NCBI RefSeq assembly: GCF_905397275.1
Contig: NZ_CAJPUY010000021.1
Coordinates: 1 to 64,000, forward strand
DNA: 64,000 nucleotides
DNA from: Cupriavidus yeoncheonensis
GTDB taxonomy: Bacteria; Pseudomonadota; Gammaproteobacteria; Burkholderiales; Burkholderiaceae
Direction of reading: 5' to 3'
This document shows positions 34,518-43,322 of this stretch, one piece after another. The notes under the pieces are model-generated. The model saw nothing but the letters and a program-made list of their open reading frames with translations. It made no database searches and had not been told where the DNA came from. The translations under genes and the position numbers were made by a program. Each line of letters begins with the position of its first letter. Positions within the stretch are counted from its first letter, which is position 1.

Positions 34518-34541
34518 AGCCGAAGGCAGAGGAAGAAACTA

Positions 34542-34940
34542 ATGGCAAAAGGTCCGAATAACGCCGCTCGCGCGCGTAAAAAGGTCAAGAAGAACGTTGC
34601 CGACGGCATTGCGCACGTCCACGCCTCGTTCAACAACACCATCATCACGATCACCGACCGCCAGGGCAATGCCCTGTCGTGGGCGACCGCCGGTGGCCAG
34701 GGCTTCAAGGGTTCGCGCAAGTCGACCCCGTTCGCTGCCCAGGTTGCTGCCGAGAACGCCGGCCGCGTGGCACAAGACCAGGGTATCAAGAACCTGGAAG
34801 TGCGCATCAAGGGCCCGGGCCCGGGTCGTGAGTCGGCTGTCCGTGCGCTGAACGCGCTGGGCATCAAGATCGCGATCATCGAAGACGTCACGCCGATTCC
34901 GCACAACGGCTGCCGTCCGCCGAAGCGCCGCCGCATCTAA
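34542..34940 (+). CDS. rpsK: 30S ribosomal protein S11
   Basis: This 132-residue platform protein lies near the Shine-Dalgarno helix. Typical motifs are [19 protein letters not shown] and the C-terminal [17 protein letters not shown]. It is 24 bases after rpsM. The following 290 bases carry two hairpins and a possible promoter, so rpsK may end one transcript segment. Confidence 0.98.
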
Positions 34941-34956
34941 GCGTTGGCGTGTCCGG

Positions 34957-34978
34957 ACCGGCGGGTTTACCTGCCGGT
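34957..34978 (+). promoter_or_regulatory. Hairpin after rpsK
   Basis: A 9-pair stem including one G-T wobble (34957-34965 with 34970-34978) has loop TTTA, 16 bases after the rpsK stop. Only three Ts follow, so termination would be weak. Confidence 0.5.
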
Positions 34979-34995
34979 TTCGGATATGGTAGTAT
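34966..34995 (+). promoter_or_regulatory. Possible promoter before rpsD
   Basis: A -35-like TTTACC (34966-34971) and a -10-like TAGTAT (34990-34995) are 18 bases apart. Transcription would start near 35002, directly ahead of the terminator-like hairpin at 35005. The match is fair only, and it overlaps the hairpin after rpsK. Confidence 0.35.
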
Positions 34996-35004
34996 CGCGC
35001 GCTG

Positions 35005-35038
35005 ACCTGCTGCATCTGATGCGGCAGGTTTTCGTTTT
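35005..35038 (+). terminator. Terminator or attenuator between rpsK and rpsD
   Basis: ACCTGC (35005-35010) pairs with GCAGGT (35024-35029), and inside it GCATC pairs with GATGC. TTTTCGTTTT follows. It is well formed for intrinsic termination. Because rpsD, rpoA and rplQ lie downstream, it is more likely an attenuator than an absolute stop. Confidence 0.65.
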
Positions 35039-35230
35039 GCGCGGCGAGAATGCTGCATCAAGCGCATTGCACGCCTGCGCATTGAACAATGCTTTTCGCG
35101 TCGCACCCGGCAACGGGGCACGCTTCATAAGCCCACCGTCCGTCACGGTCTCCGGGGATTCCCGGTAGCACAGCGTTGGCGGACTCGCGGCGCGTCAAGA
35201 AGGCGCCGTGATCGAACAAAGGAAGACAAC

Positions 35231-35854
35231 GTGGCACGTTATATCGGCCCGAAGGCCAAACTTTCCCGCCGTGAAGGCACCGACCTGTTCCTGAAGAGCT
35301 CGCGCCGCTCGCTGGCCGACAAGTGCAAGCTGGACAGCAAGCCGGGCCAGCATGGCCGCACCTCGGGTGCCCGCACCTCCGACTACGGCAACCAGCTGCG
35401 CGAAAAGCAGAAGGTCAAGCGCATCTACGGTGTGCTCGAGCGCCAGTTCCGCCGCTATTTCGCTGAAGCCGACCGCCGCAAGGGCAACACCGGCGAAAAG
35501 CTGCTGCAACTGCTGGAATCGCGTCTGGACAACGTGGTGTACCGCATGGGCTTCGGCTCGACCCGCGCTGAAGCGCGCCAGCTGGTGTCGCACAAGGCGA
35601 TCCTGGTGAATGGTCAGACCCTGAACGTGCCGTCGGCCCAGGTCAAGTCGGGCGACGTCATCGCCATCCGCGAGCAATCGAAGAAGCAATCGCGTATCGC
35701 TGAAGCGCTGTCGCTGGCCGAGCAGTCGGGTTTCCCGACCTGGGTCGCTGTGGATGCCAAGAAGTTCGAAGGCACCTTCAAGCAGGCTCCGGATCGCGCC
35801 GACATCGCGGGCGACATCAACGAAAGCCTGATCGTCGAACTGTACTCGCGTTAA
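35231..35854 (+). CDS. rpsD: 30S ribosomal protein S4
   Basis: This 207-residue assembly-initiator and fidelity protein is also a translational repressor of the alpha operon in enterobacteria. The start is GTG at 35231, giving ARYIGPKAKLSRREGTDLFL, with AAAGGAAG upstream. The S4 RNA-binding domain includes RLDNVVYRMGFGSTRAEARQ. Only one cysteine occurs, so the zinc-free form is present. It is set apart from rpsK by 290 bases with hairpins. Confidence 0.97.
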   Translation: MARYIGPKAKLSRREGTDLFLKSSRRSLADKCKLDSKPGQHGRTSGARTSDYGNQLREKQKVKRIYGVLERQFRRYFAEADRRKGNTGEKLLQLLESRLDNVVYRMGFGSTRAEARQLVSHKAILVNGQTLNVPSAQVKSGDVIAIREQSKKQSRIAEALSLAEQSGFPTWVAVDAKKFEGTFKQAPDRADIAGDINESLIVELYSR

Positions 35855-35913
35855 TCAGCCGAACCGCCGAACAGAACGGTTCGAGCTTGCGATTCCCGCA
35901 AGGCCTCTCTTTC

Positions 35914-35964
35914 AGCCCGCCGCGCTATACGCGCGGTCGGGCTTATTGCCCATCGCACGATGGG
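35914..35964 (+). promoter_or_regulatory. Two hairpins in the rpsD-rpoA gap
   Basis: AGCCCGCCGCGC (35914-35925) pairs with GCGCGG and CGGGCT (35931-35943), with one bulged T. CCCATC (35949-35954) pairs with GATGGG (35959-35964). The first is followed by TTATT and the second by TCTTT. Either may slow polymerase or protect mRNA ends before rpoA at 36031. Confidence 0.5.
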
Positions 35965-36030
35965 TCTTTCAGGTTCCAAACGTCAGCCTTATCGGTGTAA
36001 CGAGCCGAGGGTATTGAAAAGGACAACCTA

Positions 36031-37011
36031 ATGCAAACAGCACTCCTCAAGCCAAAAATCATCGCCGTCGAGCCGTTGGGCGATCATCACGCCAAAGTCG
36101 TGATGGAGCCGTTCGAGCGCGGCTACGGCCATACGCTCGGTAACGCCCTGCGTCGCGTGCTGCTGTCATCGATGGTCGGTTATGCCCCGACCGAAGTGAC
36201 GATCGCTGGGGTGGTCCATGAGTATTCCACCATCGACGGCGTGCAGGAAGACGTCGTCAACCTGCTGCTCAATCTGAAGGGCGTTGTGTTCAAGCTGCAC
36301 AACCGCGACGAAGTCACGGTTTCGCTGCGCAAGGACGGTGAAGGCATCGTAACCGCGGCCGATATCGAGCTGCCGCACGATGTCGAGATCATCAACCCGA
36401 ACCACGTCATCGCCCACCTGTCTGCCGGCGGCAAGCTGGATATGCAGATCAAGGTCGAGCAAGGCCGTGGCTATGTGCCGGGCAACGTGCGCAAGTTCGG
36501 CGACGAGTCGGGCAAGGTGATCGGCCGTATCGTGCTGGACGCCTCGTTCTCGCCGGTGCGCCGCGTGTCGTACGCCGTCGAGTCCGCTCGCGTGGAGCAG
36601 CGTACCGACCTGGACAAGCTGGTGATGAACATCGAAACCGACGGCGTGATCTCGCCCGAGGAAGCGATTCGCCAGTCGGCCCGCATCCTGGTTGACCAGT
36701 TGTCGGTGTTCGCCGCGCTGGAAGGCACCGAGTCCGCCGCCGAGGCCGCTTCGAGCCGCGCACCGCAGATCGATCCGATCCTGCTGCGCCCGGTCGACGA
36801 CCTGGAGCTGACGGTGCGTTCGGCCAACTGCCTGAAGGCCGAAAACATCTACTACATCGGCGACCTGATCCAGCGTACCGAGAACGAGCTGCTGAAGACC
36901 CCGAACCTGGGTCGCAAGTCGCTCAACGAGATCAAGGAAGTCCTCGCCTCGCGTGGCCTGACTCTGGGCATGAAGCTCGAGAACTGGCCGCCTGCAGGTC
37001 TGGACAAGTAA
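36031..37011 (+). CDS. rpoA: DNA-directed RNA polymerase alpha subunit
   Basis: This 326-residue subunit starts assembly of RNA polymerase by dimerising and binds promoter UP elements and activators. The N-terminal domain has EPFERGYGHTLGNALRRVLL. The C-terminal domain (about 245-326) has the helix-hairpin-helix NLGRKSLNEIKEVLASRGL and the UP-element and CRP-contact region around RSANCLKAENIYYIGDL. It lies between rpsD and rplQ as usual. Confidence 0.99.
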   Translation: MQTALLKPKIIAVEPLGDHHAKVVMEPFERGYGHTLGNALRRVLLSSMVGYAPTEVTIAGVVHEYSTIDGVQEDVVNLLLNLKGVVFKLHNRDEVTVSLRKDGEGIVTAADIELPHDVEIINPNHVIAHLSAGGKLDMQIKVEQGRGYVPGNVRKFGDESGKVIGRIVLDASFSPVRRVSYAVESARVEQRTDLDKLVMNIETDGVISPEEAIRQSARILVDQLSVFAALEGTESAAEAASSRAPQIDPILLRPVDDLELTVRSANCLKAENIYYIGDLIQRTENELLKTPNLGRKSLNEIKEVLASRGLTLGMKLENWPPAGLDK

Positions 37012-37017
37012 TTGCGG

Positions 37018-37068
37018 CGCGAGGCATTGTCCTCGCGTTGCGGTAACCGCCCCGGTTCCGGCCGGGGC
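37018..37068 (+). promoter_or_regulatory. Two hairpins between rpoA and rplQ
   Basis: CGCGAGG (37018-37024) pairs with CCTCGCG (37031-37037). GCCCCGG (37049-37055) pairs with CCGGGGC (37062-37068). Neither has a T-run, so they probably stabilise or process the message rather than end it. Confidence 0.45.
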
Positions 37069-37154
37069 ACGTATGACTACCGGCCCGCGTCCCGAGGTTT
37101 GCGCCAGGGGGCGATAGAAGAGCTGGTCAAACACTTAATCTGAAAGGAATCATC

Positions 37155-37550
37155 ATGCGTCACCGTCATGGTTTGCGGAAACTGAACCGCACCTCGTCGC
37201 ACCGTCTCGCGATGCTGCGCAACATGTCCAACTCGCTGTTCCAGCACGAGCTGATTAAGACCACCCTGCCCAAGGCCAAGGAACTGCGCAAGGTTGTCGA
37301 GCCGCTCATCACGCTGGCCAAGAAGGACACCGTTGCCAACCGCCGTCTGGCCTTCGCCCGTCTGCGCGATCGCGACATGGTCACCAAGCTGTTCACCGAA
37401 CTGGGCCCGCGCTACAACGCTCGTCCGGGCGGCTACACCCGTATCCTGAAGTTCGGTTTCCGTCAGGGCGACAACGCGCCGATGGCGCTGGTCGAGCTGG
37501 TGGATCGTCCGGAAATCACCGAAGCTCCGGCTGAAGAAGCTGCTGAGTAA
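37155..37550 (+). CDS. rplQ: 50S ribosomal protein L17
   Basis: This 131-residue protein lies next to the tunnel exit. The start MRHRHGLRKLNRTSSHRLAM and the motif LFQHELIKTTLPKAKELRKV are diagnostic. The acidic C-terminus ITEAPAEEAAE is a short extension. AAAGGAA precedes the ATG. It is the last gene of the alpha operon and is followed by a strong terminator. Confidence 0.98.
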   Translation: MRHRHGLRKLNRTSSHRLAMLRNMSNSLFQHELIKTTLPKAKELRKVVEPLITLAKKDTVANRRLAFARLRDRDMVTKLFTELGPRYNARPGGYTRILKFGFRQGDNAPMALVELVDRPEITEAPAEEAAE

Positions 37551-37561
37551 GGTTGAGTTCC

Positions 37562-37581
37562 AACCCGTCTTCCGACGGGTT
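37562..37581 (+). promoter_or_regulatory. Hairpin after rplQ
   Basis: AACCCGTC (37562-37569) pairs perfectly with GACGGGTT (37574-37581) around TTCC, 11 bases after the rplQ stop. It probably protects the mRNA end ahead of the terminator at 37602. Confidence 0.5.
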
Positions 37582-37601
37582 CGGACACACCGCTTACAAT
37601 C

Positions 37602-37633
37602 GAGCCAGGCAATTTGCCTGGCTCTTTTGTTTT
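37602..37633 (+). terminator. Terminator of the alpha operon
   Basis: GAGCCAGGC (37602-37610) pairs with GCCTGGCTC (37616-37624); A/T pairs can extend the stem into the loop. TTTTGTTTT follows. It separates the ribosomal cluster from cutA. Confidence 0.9.
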
Positions 37634-37657
37634 GTGCGCCAGGATTCGGAGGGCCGG

Positions 37658-38038
37658 ATGCAAGCCAGTGCCAGTTCACAACAAGCCGCCGATGGCGACG
37701 ATGCGGCGGTCATCGCCGTGCTGACCAACCTGCCCGACGCGGACACCGCGACGCGGCTTTCGCGGGCCTTGCTCGAGGCACGCGTGTGCGCATGCGTGAA
37801 CCGTCTCGCGCCCGTGCAATCCGAGTACTGGTGGCAGGACAAGCTGGAACAGGCGACGGAATGGCCGCTGCTGGCCAAGACGACGCGGGCACGCTATGCG
37901 GCGCTTGAGGCGGTCATCCGGGCGAACCATCCCTATGATGTGCCGGAGATCATCGCGTGGCCCGTTAGTCAGGGTTTTGGCCCTTATCTCGCGTGGGTGC
38001 GTGACGAAGTGGGGGGCGCCGCACATGGTGCGGAATGA
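37658..38038 (+). CDS. cutA: Divalent-cation tolerance protein CutA
   Basis: This small trimeric cytoplasmic protein of 126 residues is linked to copper and other metal tolerance. Its biochemical role is not settled. Family marks are NLPDADTATRLSRALLEARVCACVNRL, the YWWQDKLEQATEWPLLAKT strand and HPYDVPEIIAWPV near the end. The ATG at 37658 has GGAGGG just upstream; the longer in-frame reading from 37553 runs through the rplQ terminator and is rejected. dsbD follows, the same cutA-dsbD order as in Escherichia coli. Confidence 0.93.
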   Translation: MQASASSQQAADGDDAAVIAVLTNLPDADTATRLSRALLEARVCACVNRLAPVQSEYWWQDKLEQATEWPLLAKTTRARYAALEAVIRANHPYDVPEIIAWPVSQGFGPYLAWVRDEVGGAAHGAE

Positions 38039-38086
38039 CGGCGGCGCCCGGGATTACGGAAGCGACAAAAGGATTCGGGACGGTCT

Positions 38087-40003
38087 ATGAATATGGGTTT
38101 TGCTCTGTCAGAGCGGTCACACCGGTTGGGCTGGGCGCGGCATATTGCCGCAGCGCTGGCGATGTTGGCGGCGTGGTTGTGCCTGGCTGCAGCTGCTGGC
38201 GCGGCCACGGAAGAGGATTTCCTGCCACCCGATCAGGCCTTCCGCTTCGCCGCACGGCAGATCGACCCACAGACCATCGAAGTGCGCTTCGATGTGGCGA
38301 GCGGCTACTACCTTTACCGCGAGCGCTTTGCCATTGCCGCCCAGCCCGATACCGTCCGCCTGGGCAAGCCTGAATTTCCCGCCGGCAAGGTCAAGTTCGA
38401 TGAGACTTTCGGCAAGGAGATGGAGACCTATCGGGACACCGTCGTGATCCGGGTGCCGGTGCAGTCTGCGCCAGCCGACGGCAAGTGGTCGCTGGTCGTG
38501 ACGTCTCAGGGCTGCGCCGACAAGGGGTTGTGCTATCCGCCGATGGAGAGCGTCTACAAGGTGGGCGCCGTGTCGCTGGGCAGCCTGTTAGGCAACAGCC
38601 CGCGCAGCGAGGCGACGACTCGGCCGCCGGCGGCGGGACCGGGCACGGACGCCGCCGCACCTTCCGCACGCATTGATGAAAACGACCGCATTGCCGGTGT
38701 GCTCGCCAGCCGCAACCTCGCCATCGTCGTGGCGCTCTTCTTCGGCCTGGGCCTGCTGTTGACCTTTACGCCGTGCGTCCTGCCGATGGTGCCGATCCTG
38801 TCGTCCATCGTTGTCGGAGAGCACGCCACGCGCAGCCGGGCGCTGGTGGTGTCGCTGGCTTATGTCCTTGGGATGGCCGTGGTGTACACGGCGATCGGCG
38901 TGGCCGCGGGTCTGCTCGGCGAAGGTCTGGCCGCGGCCTTGCAGACGCCGGCGGTGCTCGCTGCATTCGCCGCGCTGATGGTGGCGCTGTCGCTGTCGAT
39001 GTTCGGCCTCTATGAGCTCCAGCTTCCACAGCAATGGCAGAACCGCCTGACGGCTACGTCGAACCGCCGGCGCGGCGGCCAGGTGATCGGTGCCGCCGCC
39101 ATGGGCGCGATTTCCGCACTGATCGTAGGCCCGTGCGTGACGGCGCCGCTGGCCGGTGCACTGGCCTACATCGCCCAGACGCGCGATGCGGTGACCGGCG
39201 GCAGCGCGCTGCTGGCGATGGCGCTGGGCATGGGAGTTCCGCTGGTGCTGGTCGGGGTCGGGGCGGGCAACCTGCTGCCGCGCGCCGGGCGCTGGATGGA
39301 AGCCACCAAGCGCTTCTTCGGCTTCCTGCTGCTGGGCGTGGCGATCTGGATGGTCACGCCTGTGCTGCCGGCGTGGCTGATCATGGCCTTGTGGGCGGCG
39401 CTGCTGCTCGTGGCGGCGGTATTCCTCGGCGCGTTTGATGCGCTGGGCGCCGAAGCGCGTGGCGTGGCAAGGCTCGGCAAGGGGCTCGGCGTGCTGGCTG
39501 CGCTCGCGGGCGCCATCTTGCTGCTGGGCCTGGCTTCCGGCGGGCGGGACCCGCTGCAGCCGCTGGCGCATCTGAACCTGGCGCGCGTGACAGGCGCCGC
39601 CGCCGAAGCGCCGGCTGGTCCTCGGGCCGTGCATTTCGAGCGCGTTCGCAGCGTCGCGGAGCTGGATGCGCGCGTGGCGCAGGCCGCGGCCGCAGGCAAG
39701 CCGGTGCTGCTCGATTTCTACGCGGACTGGTGTGTGAGCTGCAAGGAGATGGAGCGGATGACGTTCACGGATGCCCGGGTGCGCTCGCGTATGTCCGAGA
39801 TCGTACTGCTGCAGGCCGATGTCACGGCCAACAACGCCGACGACAAGGCCTTGCTCAAGCGCTTCGGCCTGTTCGGACCGCCGGGCATCATCCTGTTCGG
39901 CGCCGACGGCCGCGAACGGCCGGTGCGCGTGATCGGCTACCAGTCCGCCGGCCGTTTCCTGGACAGCCTGGAGCGCGCGCTTGGCACGCGCCCCAGCACC
40001 TGA
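38087..40003 (+). CDS. dsbD: Thiol:disulfide interchange protein DsbD
   Basis: This 638-residue inner-membrane reductant conduit passes electrons from cytoplasmic thioredoxin to periplasmic partners, including the cytochrome c maturation pathway. A signal sequence (about 1-41) leads into the N-terminal domain with Cys143 and Cys149 (CADKGLCYPP). The membrane core of about eight helices has Cys230 (FTPCVLPM) and Cys350 (GPCVTAPL). The C-terminal thioredoxin-like domain has Cys549 and Cys552 (ADWCVSCKEM). All six cysteines are in place. Starts at 38087 or 38093 are both possible. Confidence 0.96.
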   Translation: MNMGFALSERSHRLGWARHIAAALAMLAAWLCLAAAAGAATEEDFLPPDQAFRFAARQIDPQTIEVRFDVASGYYLYRERFAIAAQPDTVRLGKPEFPAGKVKFDETFGKEMETYRDTVVIRVPVQSAPADGKWSLVVTSQGCADKGLCYPPMESVYKVGAVSLGSLLGNSPRSEATTRPPAAGPGTDAAAPSARIDENDRIAGVLASRNLAIVVALFFGLGLLLTFTPCVLPMVPILSSIVVGEHATRSRALVVSLAYVLGMAVVYTAIGVAAGLLGEGLAAALQTPAVLAAFAALMVALSLSMFGLYELQLPQQWQNRLTATSNRRRGGQVIGAAAMGAISALIVGPCVTAPLAGALAYIAQTRDAVTGGSALLAMALGMGVPLVLVGVGAGNLLPRAGRWMEATKRFFGFLLLGVAIWMVTPVLPAWLIMALWAALLLVAAVFLGAFDALGAEARGVARLGKGLGVLAALAGAILLLGLASGGRDPLQPLAHLNLARVTGAAAEAPAGPRAVHFERVRSVAELDARVAQAAAAGKPVLLDFYADWCVSCKEMERMTFTDARVRSRMSEIVLLQADVTANNADDKALLKRFGLFGPPGIILFGADGRERPVRVIGYQSAGRFLDSLERALGTRPST

Positions 40004-40009
40004 GACTTG

Positions 40010-40168
40010 GTGTCCTGAATTACAAGGTCGTTGCATAAGTCTGCCGATAAGGCGCACGATCCGTCGTCGCGAATGCTCGCAAGGCTCCAGCCTTGCTGCG
40101 CTTCACTCCTAGGCTCGCACGCCTTCTCGACAGACTTATTCCTGCAACGAACTTCCAACTCAGGACAC
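40010..40168. repeat. 159-base nested palindromic element (MITE- or REP-like)
   Basis: The outer arms 40010-40043 and 40131-40168 are reverse complements over 34-38 bases, with four mismatches and one 4-base gap. Both begin GTGTCCTGA and end ATAAGTCTG when read inward. In the centre GCAAGGCT (40079-40086) pairs with AGCCTTGC (40089-40096). The element fills almost the whole gap between the convergent genes dsbD and corA. Its outer base even forms part of the corA stop codon. It has no coding capacity. It looks like a dispersed repeat, but only one copy is in this window. Confidence 0.75.
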
Positions 40169-41361
40169 TAGCGCTCCAGCTGTCGTCCGAGCGCCCATAC
40201 GGCGCCCAGTACCACCACCACCGCGCCCATCAGGCCGAGCGACCACCAGAAGCCGTCGGGCTCGCGCAGCCACGGCATGCGTTCGAAGTTCATGCCGAAG
40301 ATGCCGGTGATCAGCGTCAGCGGCATGAACAGCGCCGTGATCAGCGTCAGCGTGCGCATGGTGCGGTTGGTCCGGTGGGCGACCGCCGAGAAATGGATCT
40401 GGACGGCGGACTCGATCGAATCTTCGAGCCGCCGCGCGTGCGCGAGCACGCGCTGGATGTGCTCCATCAGATCGTTGATGCGGACCAGCAACATTTCGTC
40501 CCGCCCTGGCGCCTTGTCCGCGGGCTCGGTCGGATCGGCGCTAAGGCGATTGTCCAGCACACTGTCGCGGAATTCCTGCAAGGCATCGCGCTGCTCTTCG
40601 CTCAGATGTTCGAGCTTGCGCAGCTGGATGCGGGCATCGAGCAATCCTTCCCAGCTTGAGAAGCCTCGCCGCGCATTGAGCAGCGCACGCTGCCAGCGGT
40701 CGAGCTGCCGCGTGAGCGGCGCGCGCAGATCCAGGTAGCGGTCGACCATGGCGTTGAGCAGGCGCAGCATCAGGTCCTCGGGCCGGCTCGGTGGCCGCAC
40801 ACCATGCAATAGCGGTGCCTGTCCGTTCGCCCTTGACGCGGCTTGTGGCCGTGGCTCCTGGCAAAGCTCCAGCAGGCGTTGGCGGACCTGGTCGACGGTG
40901 CGCGACGGACCGGGCCGGACGGTGACCAGCACGTTGTCGAAGACGAAGAAAGTGACCGGCTGCGTGTCGATCCGGGCCAGTGCTGGCAGGAAGCCGGGCG
41001 GATGGCGGCGCGGCTTTGGTGCAGCCTCTGTCGCAGGCGGTGCCGAGCCGGCCGCCTCGGCAATGGCGCGGCTGGTCTCGAAGGTCAGCTTGCGGAAGAT
41101 CACCATGTCGTACGCATGCGTCGTGTCGAAGTACGACGGATGCGCGGTGTTGGTGGCATCCACCAGATGCAGGTCCAGGATGGGCGCGCCGGTGAGCTGG
41201 CGCATGCTCTCGCGCCAGCTTTCCGGGGCCGCCGAGACCTCTTCGATGGGAAAATCGGCCCAGACGAAGCGGGCCGCCGCATTACCGGCGAGGAACGTGC
41301 CCGCCTCGGCCAGCGAGGCGAGCGGGTGAACCTGGCTGGCCGAGAAGCCTAGCAACTCCAT
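40168..41361 (-). CDS. corA: CorA-family magnesium/metal-ion channel
   Basis: This 397-residue protein has a long cytoplasmic N-terminal domain, a coiled helix region and two C-terminal membrane helices. Between the helices is the selectivity signature GMN in ITGIFGMNFERMPWL. Before the first helix lies the conserved HRTNRTMRTLTLITALFMPL. Members carry Mg2+ (also Co2+, Ni2+ or Zn2+ in relatives). The exact ion cannot be told from sequence. It converges on dsbD across the palindromic element. Confidence 0.9.
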   Translation of the reverse strand: MELLGFSASQVHPLASLAEAGTFLAGNAAARFVWADFPIEEVSAAPESWRESMRQLTGAPILDLHLVDATNTAHPSYFDTTHAYDMVIFRKLTFETSRAIAEAAGSAPPATEAAPKPRRHPPGFLPALARIDTQPVTFFVFDNVLVTVRPGPSRTVDQVRQRLLELCQEPRPQAASRANGQAPLLHGVRPPSRPEDLMLRLLNAMVDRYLDLRAPLTRQLDRWQRALLNARRGFSSWEGLLDARIQLRKLEHLSEEQRDALQEFRDSVLDNRLSADPTEPADKAPGRDEMLLVRINDLMEHIQRVLAHARRLEDSIESAVQIHFSAVAHRTNRTMRTLTLITALFMPLTLITGIFGMNFERMPWLREPDGFWWSLGLMGAVVVVLGAVWALGRQLER

Positions 41362-41376
41362 GCGCGCGGCGTGGCC

Positions 41377-42369
<993 letters not shown>

Positions 42370-42498
42370 GGCAGCTTGAAGGGGGGAGTTCAGGAGGGAA
42401 TTATGCGGAAAGCGGCCCGTCGCCGGCAGGCGGCGGACGCGCCAGAGCGCGTTGTGCAGAAAAACTAAACTTTTGAGTGTGCCCGCTATCATACTCGC

Positions 42499-42615
42499 GG
42501 ACACCTTGCGTTGCGCCTGGCGCGGCGTGGTGTCCCCCGCTACTCCTCCCTGAGCGGGTACCCGCCTTAACCGGCGGGAAAGTTTGTCCCCGTTGCTTGC
42601 AACGGGGCTTTTTTT
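42499..42615 (+). ncRNA. Probable small RNA with anti-Shine-Dalgarno loop
   Basis: Four hairpins follow each other on the plus strand between two minus-strand genes. They are GGACACC (42499-42505) with GGTGTCC (42529-42535); CCCGC (42536-42540) with GCGGG (42554-42558), showing the 13-base loop TACTCCTCCCTGA; CCCGCC (42561-42566) with GGCGGG (42573-42578); and a terminator CCCCGTTG/CAACGGGG (42588-42607) followed by seven Ts. The loop contains CTCCTCC, the complement of a Shine-Dalgarno sequence. A -10-like TATCAT (42487-42492) predicts a start at 42499, but no good -35 was found. From memory it resembles a betaproteobacterial toxic small RNA family; this was not checked. Confidence 0.6.
42588..42615 (+). 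terminator. Plus-strand intrinsic terminator between engB and hemB
   Basis: A perfect 8-base stem CCCCGTTG/CAACGGGG with loop CTTG is followed by C and seven Ts. Read on the minus strand it has no T-run, so it serves a plus-strand transcript, although both neighbouring genes are on the minus strand. This is the main evidence for the small RNA. Confidence 0.88.
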
Positions 42616-42635
42616 GCTCGCTCGAAATGCTTGCG

Positions 42636-43322
42636 TTACTCCGGGGCGCCAGGATTCGCGGGCGGCTGGTCCGGCGTCGCGGCCTGCGCTTCAGGCAGCG
42701 ACAGCCAGCCTGCGATGACGCGCTGCGCTTCTTCGATGCCGCGGCGCTTGAGGCTGGAGAACAGCTGCGCGGTGAGCGGCACCGGCGTTCCCAGTTGCTC
42801 CGAATAGCCGGCCAGTATCTGCCTTGTCTCGCGCAGGGCATTGGCGTTTTCGCTGTTGGTCAGCTTGTCGGCCTTGGTCAGCAACACATGAATCGGCTTT
42901 CCGGTGGGCAGGAACCACTCCACCATCTGGCAATCGAGATCGGTGAAGGGGCGGCGCGCATCCATCATCAGGATCAGGCCGGACAATTGGGTGCGGCTCT
43001 GCACATAGTCGCTGAGCAGTCCTTGCCAGTGGAACTTGGCTGAACCCGAGACCTCAGCGTAGCCATAACCCGGCAGATCGACCAGGAAGGCCAGCGGGTC
43101 CGGCGCCTTGACCGGGGCCACGGTGAAGTAGTTGATATGCTGCGTGCGGCCCGGCGTGCGCGACGAAAAGGCCAGGCGCTTCTGGTTGCACAGGATATTG
43201 ATGGCCGTCGACTTGCCGGCGTTGGAGCGTCCGGCAAACGCGACTTCGGGCACCGCGGTGGCGGGCAGGTCGCGCAGATGGTTGACGGTCGTGAAGAAGC
43301 GGGCCTGGTGTAGGAGAGACAT
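42636..43322 (-). CDS. engB: Ribosome biogenesis GTP-binding protein EngB (YihA/YsxC)
   Basis: This 228-residue GTPase is needed for large-subunit assembly. Motifs in order are G1 AGRSNAGKST (about residue 31), G2 TPGRTQHINYF, G3 DLPGYGYAEV, G4 TKADKL and the final S-x-x-KR-G region LFSSLKRRGI. The ATG at 43322 gives SLLHQARFFTTVNHLRDLP, the normal start. An upstream extension to 43475 has no family features. It is divergent from the cytochrome c4 gene. Confidence 0.95.
   Translation of the reverse strand: MSLLHQARFFTTVNHLRDLPATAVPEVAFAGRSNAGKSTAINILCNQKRLAFSSRTPGRTQHINYFTVAPVKAPDPLAFLVDLPGYGYAEVSGSAKFHWQGLLSDYVQSRTQLSGLILMMDARRPFTDLDCQMVEWFLPTGKPIHVLLTKADKLTNSENANALRETRQILAGYSEQLGTPVPLTAQLFSSLKRRGIEEAQRVIAGWLSLPEAQAATPDQPPANPGAPE

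Noticed and set aside
42477..43043. Plus-strand frame covering the small RNA and the end of engB
   Set aside because: It spans a strong terminator and the opposite strand of a real gene, and the translation looks random.
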